In this document: one piece after another, positions 24,001-29,439 of the stretch
Layout of the letters: each line of letters begins with the position of its first letter
Numbering within the stretch: the first letter of the stretch is position 1
Assembly: GCF_032854445.1 (NCBI RefSeq)
Contig: NC_088295.1
Location: forward strand, 55,659,249 to 55,723,248
Length of the DNA stretch: 64,000 nucleotides
Direction: 5' to 3'
Origin: Liolophura sinensis
Taxonomy: Eukaryota > Mollusca > Polyplacophora > Chitonida > Chitonidae
Notes under the pieces: generated by a model
Database searches by the model: none
What the model was told of the DNA's origin: nothing
The model's input: the letters and a program-made list of their open reading frames with translations, nothing else
Made by a program: the position numbers and the translations under genes

Positions 24001-24346
24001 CCTAGTTGAGTATGAAGGTTAACTCTCTGGTCGAAAGAAAAACATACCTCCGAGAACAATATCCCATTGCAATTTGAGACAAACAGATTGTGTTTATTGT
24101 TTTTTTCCACCTGTAGGTAAATGTGGGCTGTCAGGAAACGTTGGCGTTGCGGAGCTGTGCGGGGCCTACCTGACTCTACAGCTACACGATGAGCTGATTT
24201 ACGAGGCCTCAGAGAAAAACCTCAAACAAATTGCCTCCCTGGTGAAACATCACATGGAGCAGGCCATTAGACTGTCAGTGAAACTTCCTGTCAAAGTTAA
24301 AGTGGGCAAGAGCTGGGGAAAACTGAACGACTATGAAATAGCTTGA
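2..24346 (+). CDS. POLQ: DNA polymerase theta, 3' part (12 exons, 5' truncated by window edge)
   Basis: Polymerase theta carries out theta-mediated (microhomology) end joining of DNA double-strand breaks in the nucleus. The joined exons are 2-1565, 2969-3109, 4085-4387, 5212-5424, 6191-6318, 12678-13059, 14150-14320, 15014-15198, 17579-17690, 18183-18307, 20465-20600 and 24117-24346. They total 3690 nt (1229 residues plus stop), all introns are GT-AG and all phases agree. In window residue numbering: low-complexity central region 1 to ~445, exonuclease-like domain ~450-740, thumb, palm and fingers ~741-1229. Motif A is DYSQLELR with the catalytic Asp at residue 975 (15034-15036). The O-helix is RQQAK...YG at ~1024-1037. 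Motif C is HDE with Asp 1178 (24188-24190). Insertions sit at the three places typical of POLQ. The long single exon ahead of the polymerase domain separates it from the shorter paralogue POLN. The helicase half lies upstream and is not seen. Confidence 0.97.
1566..2968 (+). other. POLQ: POLQ intron 1 (phase 1)
   Basis: AT-rich, non-coding. The only recognisable element is a worn tail of the main SINE family on + (about 2207-2284, ending in AAATAAATAAATAAA). Nothing else was seen. Confidence 0.85.
2207..2284 (+). repeat. SINE (family 1) 3' tail fragment
   Basis: Contains degenerate 'AATGCTGG...GTAAG' core and 'CACCAATGAAATAAATAAATAAA' tail elements in the same order as complete copies at 13664 and 46247. 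Only the 3' part remains. Confidence 0.6.
2969..3109 (+). CDS. POLQ: POLQ exon b: exonuclease-like domain; 3' end tandemly duplicated downstream
   Basis: The acceptor is the pyrimidine-rich tract ending TTTAG at 2968 and the donor is GAAG|GTGAGT at 3109/3110. Both are phase 1 and fit the neighbouring exons. It encodes a linker and the conserved strand ELVIVGLAVCWENRDSYYIS, typical of the POLQ exonuclease-like domain. The last 84 nt plus about 21 nt of intron are repeated in tandem directly downstream (3131-3590). A second donor at 3214/3215 is also in phase 1 without an intervening stop, so a 35-residue-longer splice form is possible. Confidence 0.92.
3026..3590 (+). repeat. Tandem repeat made from the exon b/intron 2 boundary of POLQ
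   Basis: Units start at 3026, 3131, 3234, 3337, 3440 and 3543 (periods 105, 103, 103, 103, 103); the sixth is cut at about 3590. Unit 1 is the real exon end plus the start of the intron. Each full unit carries a donor-like site at its own boundary: 3110 GTGAGT, 3215 GTGAGT, 3318 GTGGGT, 3421 GTGAGT after AAT, 3524 GTGAGT. The 105-nt first period keeps the frame through unit 2; the 103-nt periods then break it, giving a stop at 3235-3237. Confidence 0.97.
3110..4084 (+). other. POLQ: POLQ intron 2 (phase 1)
   Basis: The first half is the exon-derived tandem array. About 3730-3877 is a fragment of a second SINE-like family (a 'TTTACTTGACAAAGGGCGTTGG' stretch and an AAATAAATAAATAAG tail). The rest is AT-rich with nothing recognised. 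Confidence 0.85.
3730..3877 (+). repeat. SINE-like family 2 fragment
   Basis: The core 'ACTTGACAAAGGGCGTTGG' followed by a 'TTTCCTTTACCCACCTG'-type segment and an A/T-rich tail recurs at 4965, 41860(-), 46512 and elsewhere, which marks a dispersed family. Ends are uncertain. Confidence 0.55.
4085..4387 (+). CDS. POLQ: POLQ exon c: exonuclease-like domain core
   Basis: The acceptor ends ...GGACAG at 4084 and the donor is GAAG|GTTAGT at 4387/4388, phase 1 on both sides. It encodes about 101 residues including DPKVACWLLDPG, a signature of the POLQ/POLN exonuclease-like domain, and it ends ...LLPSEVHLLEG. The upstream part of the open frame (from 4033) is intronic. Confidence 0.95.
4590..4742 (+). 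repeat. SINE (family 1) 3' half
   Basis: Shares the core 'AATGCTGGCC...GTATAAGTGAAATATTCTTGAG' and the (AAAT)n tail with complete copies. The tRNA-like head is missing. Confidence 0.8.
4965..5135 (+). repeat. SINE-like family 2 fragment
   Basis: Shows the family order: 'ATGTCATGGGAAAGTTTGT', 'CAATTTGCCAAAG', 'TCTCCTCCACCCA', then 'AAATTCTTGAATAC' and 'CCAATCAGTCAATCAG'. Diverged. Confidence 0.6.
5212..5424 (+). CDS. POLQ: POLQ exon d: end of exonuclease-like domain, start of thumb
   Basis: The acceptor is TTATTGTAG at 5211; the donor is ATGG|GTGTGT at 5424/5425, a weaker site, phase 1. No long ORF flags this exon, but its translation reads GLGGGFRAGSLGL... through RATVESVLNLHLMDQLLEGL to VEMPSVITLARMELNGMG. 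That is the family-A segment in which the conserved Glu-Met-Pro leads into the helix ending ELNG(M/I)G. Confidence 0.95.
5425..6190 (+). other. POLQ: POLQ intron 4 (phase 1)
   Basis: AT-rich. A weak, very worn SINE-like patch lies near 5590-5700. Two similar sentences of sequence around 6020-6060 and 6115-6155 ('TTAATAATAT...GACTTTT') form a small direct repeat just upstream of the acceptor. Nothing else was recognised. Confidence 0.8.
6191..6318 (+). CDS. POLQ: POLQ exon e: thumb subdomain
   Basis: The acceptor is CTGTTTTCAG at 6190 (phase 1) and the donor is ACAG|GTACCT at 6318/6319 (phase 0). It encodes a 43-residue helical segment ending AYRLAGHPFSLTSTDDIVQ, the conserved 'AG..F...S..D' thumb motif of the POLQ polymerase. 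The following intron is the longest in the window (6.36 kb). Confidence 0.95.
6350..6462 (-). repeat. SINE (family 1) 3' fragment, reverse orientation
   Basis: Reads 'TTTGATTGGTGTTTTACGCC' then 'GTACTCAAGAATATTTCACTTATAC' and 'CCAGCATTAT', the reverse complement of the family 1 tail and core. Confidence 0.85.
6656..6860 (+). repeat. Minisatellite, about 27-bp unit, 7-8 copies
   Basis: Unit approximately 'TTGGTGCCATTTTAGCAGTC' plus 'TTATC'. Substitutions differ between copies (agcagtc/agcggtc/agtagtc), indicating an old array. Confidence 0.9.
7935..8475 (+). repeat. Diverged ~290-bp tandem duplication
   Basis: The half at about 7935-8190 and the half at about 8218-8475 share ordered blocks such as 'GACTTATTTTATA/CTCATTTTATA', 'CTAAGCCACATAAGAATGG', 'TAATGCTAATTATAACATTT/TAACGCTAATTACAACTTTT' and 'AAATGGTAATTCTGAAGTTC'. 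Identity is moderate, so the duplication is old. Confidence 0.7.
8478..8715 (+). repeat. SINE (family 1), nearly full length
   Basis: Contains 'GCGCAATGACCCAGGAGCCT', the B-box-like 'GAGTTCGAGTCC', 'AGCTCATGTTGCCTCCTC', the core 'AATGCTGG' and the tail 'AAGTGAAATATTCTTG', ending in AT-rich sequence. The A-box end is degraded. Confidence 0.85.
9592..9622. repeat. (AT)n(GT)n microsatellite
   Basis: Simple dinucleotide run seen directly. Confidence 0.95.
10395..10560 (+). repeat. tRNA-headed SINE-like copy (family 2 type)
   Basis: A-box-like 'TGGCTCAGATGTGTAAAGCA' near 10399 and a degenerate B-box 'GTGCGTTTAAGTC' near 10457. These are followed by a family 2 body reading 'GAAGGTTTGTCAGCTACCTGG' and 'AGGGTAGTGGTTCTTTCCAC'. 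Diverged; not a functional tRNA. Confidence 0.55.
11229..11250. repeat. (GTCT)n microsatellite
   Basis: Five to six tandem tetramers, seen directly. Confidence 0.95.
12678..13059 (+). CDS. POLQ: POLQ exon f: thumb/palm with insertion 1 and template-contacting motif
   Basis: The acceptor is CCTTTAACAG at 12677 (phase 0); the donor is CCAG|GTATGG at 13059/13060 (phase 1). It begins VLYFDLRLPPNG, then carries a basic Gly/Arg-rich loop (RRRGMGVRKGGRGKG) at the position of POLQ insertion 1. It continues through STAKDALEKLKAFHPLPGLL and WRRISSAVTKVVFP to FHTATGRVTMSEPNLQNIP. The TATGR...EPNLQN(I/V)P block is the family-A motif that contacts primer and template. Confidence 0.97.
13143..13240. repeat. 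(TATG)n / (GT)n / (GTGC)n compound microsatellite
   Basis: About eleven TATG units followed by GT and GCGT-type runs. Confidence 0.97.
13651..13944 (+). mobile_element. Intact tRNA-derived SINE (family 1) with 13-bp target-site duplication
   Basis: The body runs 13664-13931. The head 'GTGGCTCAGTCGGTTAGC' is a pol III A-box and 'GTGAGTTCAAGACCAGC' resembles a B-box. Then come a conserved core ('GGATGGTCGTGGGTTTCCCC', 'CCGGTTTC', 'CATAATGCTGGCCGCCGTCG'), the tail 'AAATATTCTTGAGTAC' and a poly(A) run of about 18. Identical 13-bp repeats ATCAAATTCCACA flank it at 13651-13663 and 13932-13944. No coding capacity; it would be mobilised by a LINE in trans. The intact target repeats indicate a relatively recent insertion. 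Confidence 0.95.
14150..14320 (+). CDS. POLQ: POLQ exon g: insertion 2 and pre-motif A strand
   Basis: The acceptor is TTTCCCACCAG at 14149; the donor is AAAG|GTAAGC at 14320/14321; phase 1 on both sides. The first ~45 residues (VIGESPPSGPVAVRVMGVRP...) form the variable, Arg/Gly-rich second insertion of POLQ, which in the human protein is linked to end bridging and extension of poorly paired primers. The exon ends in the highly conserved SMRHAFVPFKG that leads into motif A. Confidence 0.96.
14321..15013 (+). other. POLQ: POLQ intron 7 (phase 1)
   Basis: AT-rich with a short (ATTG)-like run near 14456-14484. No repeat family or gene was recognised. Confidence 0.8.
15014..15198 (+). CDS. POLQ: POLQ exon h: palm motif A and start of O-helix
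   Basis: The acceptor is GTTTACAG at 15013 (phase 1); the donor is CAG|GTAAGG at 15198/15199 (phase 0). It encodes GGVLLAADYSQLELRMLAHL. The Asp of DYSQLE is the first catalytic metal ligand and the Glu is the steric gate position. The exon ends RQQAKQ, the start of the O-helix with its conserved Arg and Lys. Confidence 0.98.
15340..15560 (+). repeat. Degenerate G-rich minisatellite
   Basis: Repeated 'GGTGGAGGAAAC', 'GGGCAATGG/GGGCAGTGG' and 'TTTATGGGTGGAG' phrases in an irregular ~30-bp pattern, with a longer ~120-bp echo ('ACAGAACAAAGTTTTAAGGG' and 'ACAACAGAGTTTTAAGTG'). Confidence 0.75.
15700..15985 (+). repeat. Degenerate ~30-35-bp minisatellite
   Basis: Recurring 'CAGTGACACACTGAAAATAG' and 'GCACACACTAAAAA' phrases. 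The antisense frame is open but is a by-product of the repeat. Confidence 0.85.
17579..17690 (+). CDS. POLQ: POLQ exon i: O-helix and fingers
   Basis: The acceptor is TTCTGTTCCCATAG at 17578 (phase 0); the donor is ACAG|GTCAGT at 17690/17691 (phase 1). It encodes VCYGMLYGIGPKALAEQL, which completes the O-helix (Tyr and Gly of the 'YG' motif present), then an acidic helix and ETFKSKYTG. The only longer open frames here are on other strands or frames and are not genes. Confidence 0.97.
17691..18182 (+). other. POLQ: POLQ intron 9 (phase 1)
   Basis: Contains a long (AT)n microsatellite at 18056-18090; otherwise nothing. Confidence 0.9.
18056..18090. repeat. (AT)n microsatellite
   Basis: Uninterrupted AT dinucleotides. 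Confidence 0.97.
18183..18307 (+). CDS. POLQ: POLQ exon j: fingers/palm, 'GRRRYLP'-type motif
   Basis: The acceptor is TTTGTTACAAG at 18182 (phase 1); the donor is CAT|GTAAGG at 18307/18308 (phase 0). It encodes MRTFIRETINKCRKNGYV, then ETLLHRKRYLPAITDTNP and ARAH. The usual GRRRYLP of family A appears here as HRKRYLP, so the first Gly is replaced by His. Confidence 0.97.
18308..20464 (+). other. POLQ: POLQ intron 10 (phase 0)
   Basis: AT-rich. A GT-rich patch at 18965-19015 precedes an unrecognised stretch. About 20105-20260 matches the body of SINE family 3. The ORF at 19705-19890 has no protein-like features that I recognise. Confidence 0.8.
20105..20260 (+). repeat. SINE family 3 fragment
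   Basis: Shares 'TGCTGCCTCGCTTGGTGCTC', 'GAGGTTAGAGCATGGAAACA' and 'GGACTGGTTAGCCC' with the copy at 22276-22560 and, more distantly, the one at 41455. Confidence 0.7.
20465..20600 (+). CDS. POLQ: POLQ exon k: palm helix QGSAAD and start of insertion 3
   Basis: The acceptor is ATATATAG at 20464 (phase 0); the donor is TCAG|GTAACA at 20600/20601 (phase 1). It encodes AERQAVNTTVQGSAADLVK, the family-A motif that positions the palm helix, then RIEEALMSKFPDAVHTH and a His/Ser-rich stretch that begins insertion 3. Confidence 0.97.
21880..22116 (+). mobile_element. SINE (family 1), 5' end degraded
   Basis: Matches the intact copy from 'ATAATGACCCAGGAG' through 'GTGAGTTCAAGTCCAGCTC', core and tail 'TTGAGTACGGCGTAAAACAC', ending in (AAAT)n at 22097-22116. 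The A-box region is lost or diverged. Confidence 0.92.
22276..22560 (+). mobile_element. tRNA-derived SINE family 3
   Basis: The head 'CAGTGGCCTGATGGTTAGAC' (A-box-like) and 'AACAAACTCGGGTTGGGTC' (B-box-like) are followed by a body 'GAGAGGTTAGAGCAAGAAAA', 'CATGACTGG', 'GTATAATGTGACTGGG'. Related fragments occur at 20105, 27655 and 41455. Confidence 0.75.
23125..23825 (+). repeat. Minisatellite of 15-bp units, about 45 copies
   Basis: Consensus 'GGCTCTGTTAATACA'. Because the unit is five codons, frames stay open; one reads NTGSV pentapeptides (23249-23566). There is no start context, no flanking exon and many indels, so this is intronic satellite DNA and not a gene. Confidence 0.95.
24117..24346 (+). 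CDS. POLQ: POLQ terminal exon: motif C (HDE) to stop
   Basis: The acceptor is TTTTTTTCCACCTGTAG at 24116 (phase 1). After the rest of insertion 3 it encodes LTLQLHDELIYEASEKN. The HDE holds the second catalytic Asp (24188-24190) and the adjacent Glu. The protein ends VKVKVGKSWGKLNDYEIA with TGA at 24344-24346, matching the usual end of POLQ shortly after the conserved GxSWG. Confidence 0.98.
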
Positions 24347-25657
24347 TTTATGGGAATGAGCGCAAAATCAGATCAGATCACCTCCAGTGGATCTCTCAGG
24401 TGAAACAAAAAACCATCCCAACAAATAACAGCTTTCTTTACACAATGGTACATATAGGTTCAGTTAGACGTGATCAGCATAAGCTATAATGAAAATTGTT
24501 ACTCTCGTCAAGGGCATCCTGTTTTGCTTTTATTCAAGAGCAGTTTTTTTTTTATCAAATACTTGCAAGCTCAGCTTGTAATATTTCAGTTATTTGTATT
24601 ACATGTATTTGGTTTTAAATACTATTGTTGTAAAGAGTATAGCTTCTTAACGAGAGCATTTGGTATTTACAACCTATTTATTTTGGCAGTAATTCTATAA
24701 TAGTCCAATGAAATTATTAAGGGCTAATTTATATACAAAGAATCAATTTTCACGTGCAAATACTGTAAACAACAAATTATATGAAATCGGATATGTGTGA
24801 GGTGAAAAATTGTAAAATTAATTGTGAAAACATGAAACACTTTGTGTACAAAAATATCCAACCAATTGTAACAGAATTGATGGCGTTTTTCTGTTGATGT
24901 TTTACCATTGTTTTGCAGTATTAAGCCCCAACTTCCCCTTCATCCACTTGTATTCTAGAAAGCTGGCGTTTTCCATAGGATGGCTGGCTGACCGTAAATT
25001 GATACTTACGCCCCCTCTTTTTCAGGAAGTGTTTCTGCTTTCCCTGCATGGTAAATGTTTTCACCATATCTCTGTACAAATGTGATATGCTATACCGTAT
25101 CAGAACTGAAGTTCATTAAATCATTAATATGTTGTTTTTTTTTATATTTATCAAGACATTTCAACATTACTACCTCAGGTTGGACTTTCTATCTGACACT
25201 AGTTGGAAAGCATGTTATTCAGTAAAATATCTGTATTGATTTTTTACTCTGACAGAAAGGAGTGAGGTGATTAGCATTTTAATTTAAAAAAAAAATAATT
25301 TGCAAGTACTTGCTGCATTTTTAATCCTGGACAGTGGTAACTATCATGTGATACACACCGTATACTCATTAGATGACTACTAGTATTTTTATTGAACTTG
25401 TCCAGTGTTGGTACAGGTTTAAAATTAAGGTGTCATTTTGATGTTATTTAAAATATTTTAAAGACTTCAGTAGACCCAGCACAAGATGAATATTGTTTCT
25501 TTATAAACACTGCCTGAATGTGTTGTTAATTTCAATTCGGGCTTTTTCATCTACTCTCAGGACCTTTATGAAAAGAATGGATCTGACATAAACATATGTT
25601 TAAATTATTTTTAGATACCAGTATATGGAAATTAGTCAGTATAATTTAAAGCTTGTA

Positions 25658-25663
25658 AATAAA
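25658..25663 (+). terminator. Candidate poly(A) signal
   Basis: AATAAA about 1.3 kb after the POLQ stop, followed within 20 nt by a T/G-rich stretch (TTGTTTAGGTTGTCCTG). Confidence 0.35.
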
Positions 25664-26092
25664 TTGTTTAGGTTGTCCTGCTTTATTAATAGAAAAAACA
25701 CACACTGACTTTTAGTGTTACGTATTGATTGTGCTGTGAGTATTGTTGAAGTGGTAATTGAAATCCCTCATGTTTTAGGGATTGTAATTCATCGCTACTG
25801 TCCAAATTGATCTATTAGACTGACTTGTGAAATATTGTTTTCATAATCTGTGTTCTGGTTACATTCCTCAGTTCCCCCAGGGAATTCTGTTTTATAGATT
25901 TACTTATTTTGAAACATGAATTTTGTAAGATGAACTTGTAAATAGGCTTGTGTTCTTCAAATGTTTTTTTTTTTTATATTGTAAACCCAGCCTCTATAGA
26001 TTTAAATATAATGTTCCTTTTGAATTGCAGAATTTGAGAATGGAATTGGATGATGGAAAATGGCATGAATTCGAGTCAACTAATTGACCTGG

Positions 26093-26098
26093 AATAAA
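26093..26098 (+). terminator. Candidate poly(A) signal (alternative)
   Basis: AATAAA 1.75 kb after the stop, directly followed by a T-rich run and later TGTTGTATATAATC. Confidence 0.35.
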
Positions 26099-26099
26099 T

Positions 26100-28500
26100 T
26101 TTTTAAGACAAGCTTGCCAAATGTTGTATATAATCTTTATATTCATCATGTATCTTCTTTTTTGTGTAAATCCATTTCAGCTGTACTATTCATTTTGAAA
26201 GCAAGAATGAATTTGAATGATTCAGTAACTAAATATAGAGCCTCATGGATAATGACGTAAACCGTCATTTCTGTCCAATCATTTGCTGTAACGCCTCCCA
26301 TTTCTCTGAAAATAATAATGATTAAATTTAGATTATTTATTTTTTAATCACATTGTAAATTACAGAACTAATGTTATGTACATGTATATGTACATATATG
26401 TCAGGTTTATTGTGCACGTCGTGGAATTTGTACTAGGGCAGACTTCACCAATTTTCAACGCCGTCTTTCATGAAGACTATACGTCGCCATACCGGCACGT
26501 CAAACGCAGATTTTTTTGTAAATGTATATGCTCTGTGATAATATACGTACTCATGAAGTATCTTTTATGTAAATCCATGATAATGCATTTCAGAATAGTT
26601 GGCAATATTGAAATATCGCCTTTCGTAGGCGTACGGTTACGTTACGGGTTCAATGTTATTTGATTTAATAAATATTGGTCTACCCGATGTCTGTACATTG
26701 TTACTGCCAATGCGTGGGTGGGGATTCCAGCGTGATCTCTGTGGTGTTTTTGCACAACTTTCAGGTGCGGCTGCATCGAGAGCGGTTTGTTGCATTCAGA
26801 CGCCGCTGGACAGGGGCTTAATAATGTTAAATGTGACAAAAGTCGTGTGGCCAGCCACACAAAAGTGTTTTAAAAAGTTAAGCAAGGCTTATATCTTAAT
26901 ATTCTAATACAAACTGAACGTCACTTAAGTCTGAAATAAAGCTAAATGTAACTCCAGGCATGAAACACTACAGTTGTGAAAAAATGTATGGCCAGCGTAG
27001 GGTTTAATTTTCGAAATTACCACGTTTTATATTTGTATAAAGGGATTATACCTTAACCATCAATACCATAGCGAAGTATCCAGGTAATTTGTGTTTTTCA
27101 GGGTATAGTTGAACAGAATCTATAAGAATCTAAGCGAGGCACCTATATGGATCATTAATGGTGCGCTGTTGGTCTCAGATGTTTCTAGAATGCCGTCGAT
27201 AATGAGAGATAATGAAAAGTGCATGTAATTTTAGCGATACGAGGTCATATACAAACCAGATCTTGGTTGTTTATCTTGTAATCGTTATAATAGACGTTAT
27301 ATGCGATTTATTGTCAGTTTCTCTGCTTATTGGCCCGAGAAACAAAATGCGTTGTATAACAACTAATTCTGAGGAAAGTCCTTCAAGAAGCATTGCCAAT
27401 GGAACTTTTGATGTCTAATAAACAAGGCCAACATAATTCTTGAACAATGCCAATTGTTTTGACTTGATGAAAGATTTGAACAATTTATTCCTTCTAGATA
27501 CAGGTCACATGTACTGAAATTGTTGTTTCCAGCACCCTACTTCGAATGCTCTGCTTACTTGAAGATCAACACTTTATGTTTTATACCCTGTCGGTATAAA
27601 GACTTACATAGGAGGTGACCTAATAAGGTTAGGAGACTTTGAAAATAGTACTTGTTGATTACTTCAGAGATTTCATCACATTGGCCACATGGACTCGCCC
27701 TGCCACAAGAAGACACATTATATGTACACACACCTAATACTAGTATTTCCTCGTCGCCACATGACTGAAAAAGTGTTAAGTACGACGTTAAACCTCAAGC
27801 ATGCATACCTACATACATATGGGTGGGAAACGAATGTCTGCTTTGACTCCTAGTAATGCACGAGTCAAACTGTGAGGAGTGCGGAAATATGCCCAAAAAT
27901 TGCAATCGCTGAAATACGCACTATGTGAAGTAAGGAAGTGCGAGTCTACAGTTGCTTTCATTTTTATGCCAATCATACATGTGTATGCAATAATGTTTTC
28001 AGAGTCTTCAGAACACGCCTACAGTTTGTCACAATGTCCTGTCACACACAGCCTTTGTGTCGTCCTATCTGAAATGGAGAGAGACCAGGAGAACGCCTGA
28101 AGTAGTGGTAATTTGAAGTCATTGATATGACCCAGCTATGAAGTAAGCCCACACAAACTGCCTGTTTACTAGTCGAGAGTGCCCACGATTGATAGCTAAC
28201 GATTGTGTTCTATCCCGGGAGCAGATCCGTTTTCATTTAATACGGTTTATAGTGATTTGCAATTTGATATAGTTTATGCATATATTCATAGCAGTGTTTG
28301 GTTTGGGTTTAAATGCATTTAGCCTTTAATTGGATTGAAATTCAGTTACCACCTATAAATAATGAAAAAATATTATTTTAACTGATTGTAAAGAAAAGCT
28401 GGTCTATGATCATCTAGTCAACATGCCAGCACAACGAGGATCGTTGTAAATGGCGATTTGTTGAAAGACTTTACTCCATTCAGTATGGTAATACAAAGGT
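26100..28500. other. Intergenic, no gene recognised
   Basis: AT-rich. Includes a family 3 SINE fragment (27655-27812). Short ORFs at 26376, 26653, 27212 and 27879 show no recognisable domain or splice context. Confidence 0.7.
27655..27812 (+). repeat. SINE family 3, 3' part
   Basis: Ends in 'GACTGAAAAAGTGTTAAGTACGACGTTAAAC', the same tail type as 41640-41700 ('GGCTGAAAAATTGTTACGTA'). Confidence 0.6.
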
Positions 28501-28507
28501 ATGAATC

Positions 28508-28790
28508 CCATATTTGATTTGATTTATTTGATTGGTGTTTTACGCCGTACTCAAGAATATTTCACTTACACGACGGCGGTCAGCATTATGGTGGGTGGAA
28601 ACCGGGCAGCCTGGGGGAAACCCACGACCTTGCGCAGGTTGCTGGAAGACCTTCCCACTTATGGCCGGAGAGGAAGCCAGCATGAGCTGGACTTGAACTC
28701 ACAGCGACCGCATTGGTGAGAGACTCTTGTGTCATTACGCTGCGCTAGCGCTCTAACCAACTGAGCCACGGAGGCCCCACCATATTTGAT
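28508..28790 (-). mobile_element. Full-length SINE (family 1) with 11-bp target-site duplication
   Basis: The body, 28519-28779, is the reverse complement of the copy at 13664-13931, from the 'TTGATTGGTGTTTTACGCCG' tail to the 'TGAGCCACGGAGGCCCC' head. The direct repeats CCATATTTGAT lie at 28508-28518 and 28780-28790. An internal deletion near 28607 removes part of the core. Confidence 0.93.
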
Positions 28791-28974
28791 GGATGTCTCT
28801 AATAATGCCCACCCAGCTGGTGTCCATTTGACCGAGTTAGCTATCCACGTGTCCTTCATAGGCAATTTTGTAACAAAACGTACATTCCACACGAAACTTT
28901 CTTCACGCCATATCACAAATCGCTGGTAATGCGATACGAAACTTTCTTTTCGCCCTGTCCGCATAGGGAGTAAA

Positions 28975-29265
28975 ACCAGAGCAGCGACGACAGACAGCTG
29001 GCAAATAGTCGCACGTAACTAGTGAAATGCGGCCCTTTATCAATTTACCTCAGCCAGTGTGTAATTCTAACTGTTCATGTACTTGCATAAATAGTAGCAG
29101 TTTACACGCCCCTAGCACCATGGCTTACGAAGAATTAGAAGAATTAAGAAAAAATTGCGGTGATGTTAATTGCAATTTATCAGAGGTCACTGATCTAGAA
29201 TTACTCAAAATGCTGTGTTGCCATCACATTTGATAAACAATCACATTAAAACAATGCAAGGGACC
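28975..29265 (+). repeat. Dispersed unknown repeat, copy 1 (ORF open)
   Basis: Aligns with copies at 33365-33575 and 44255-44480 over the blocks 'GTGAAATGCGGC/GCGAAATACGGT', 'TCAATTTACCTC', 'TGTTCATGTA', 'CCCCTAGC(A/G)(C/T)CATGGCTTA', 'GAAGAATTAG' and 'GATGTTAA(T/C)(T/C)GCAAT'. Spacing is conserved. Family unknown. Confidence 0.75.
29120..29233 (+). CDS. Small ORF (37 codons) inside a dispersed repeat, function unknown
   Basis: ATG in a strong Kozak context (ACCATGG) opens MAYEELEELRKNCGDVNCNL... to TGA at 29231-29233. The peptide is acidic/leucine-rich at the start and Cys-rich at the end. An upstream in-frame ATG at 29027 would lengthen it. In the copy at 44402 the same frame hits a stop right after MA, and the copy at 33365 lacks the region. 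Preserved coding function is therefore doubtful, and no family is recognised. Confidence 0.2.
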   Translation: MAYEELEELRKNCGDVNCNLSEVTDLELLKMLCCHHI

Positions 29266-29439
29266 AGGTCTCTTGGGCGCTTAGTCCACCAGTAGAATCC
29301 TGATTTATGCAGGAATAAAATATAATTAAAGACGTAGGCCTATATGACATGCGAAAGGACCTGTAAGCCATGTCACGAACACAGGGTAATGCCGTACGAA
29401 ACTTTCTTTACGCCATGTTACAAACTGAAGTCACGAATC

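Larger units (their letters stand above)
20601..24116 (+). other. POLQ: POLQ intron 11 (phase 1), 3.5 kb
   Basis: Holds a family 1 SINE (21880-22116), a family 3 SINE (22276-22560) and a 0.7-kb array of 15-bp units (23125-23825). The intron splits insertion 3 of the polymerase. Confidence 0.9.
24347..26100 (+). other. POLQ: Probable POLQ 3' UTR and 3' flank
   Basis: AT-rich sequence after the stop with no repeats recognised and no coding frame of note. AATAAA motifs at 25658-25663 and 26093-26098 are candidate poly(A) signals. The true end cannot be fixed from sequence alone. Confidence 0.5.
28882..29435. repeat. Interspersed 'TACGAAACTTTCTTTACGCC' motif, three copies
   Basis: Copies near 28892-28915, 28935-28958 and 29395-29420 read (C/T)ACGAAACTTTCTT(T/C)(A/T)CGCC followed by ATRTYACAAA. 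A reverse-oriented relative lies at about 44630-44660. They flank the dispersed element at 28975-29265. Confidence 0.6.

Noticed and set aside
2-24346. Assignment to POLN instead of POLQ
   Set aside because: POLN is shorter and lacks the long disordered exon ahead of the exonuclease-like domain. The three POLQ-type insertions and the DPKVACWLLDP context also favour POLQ.
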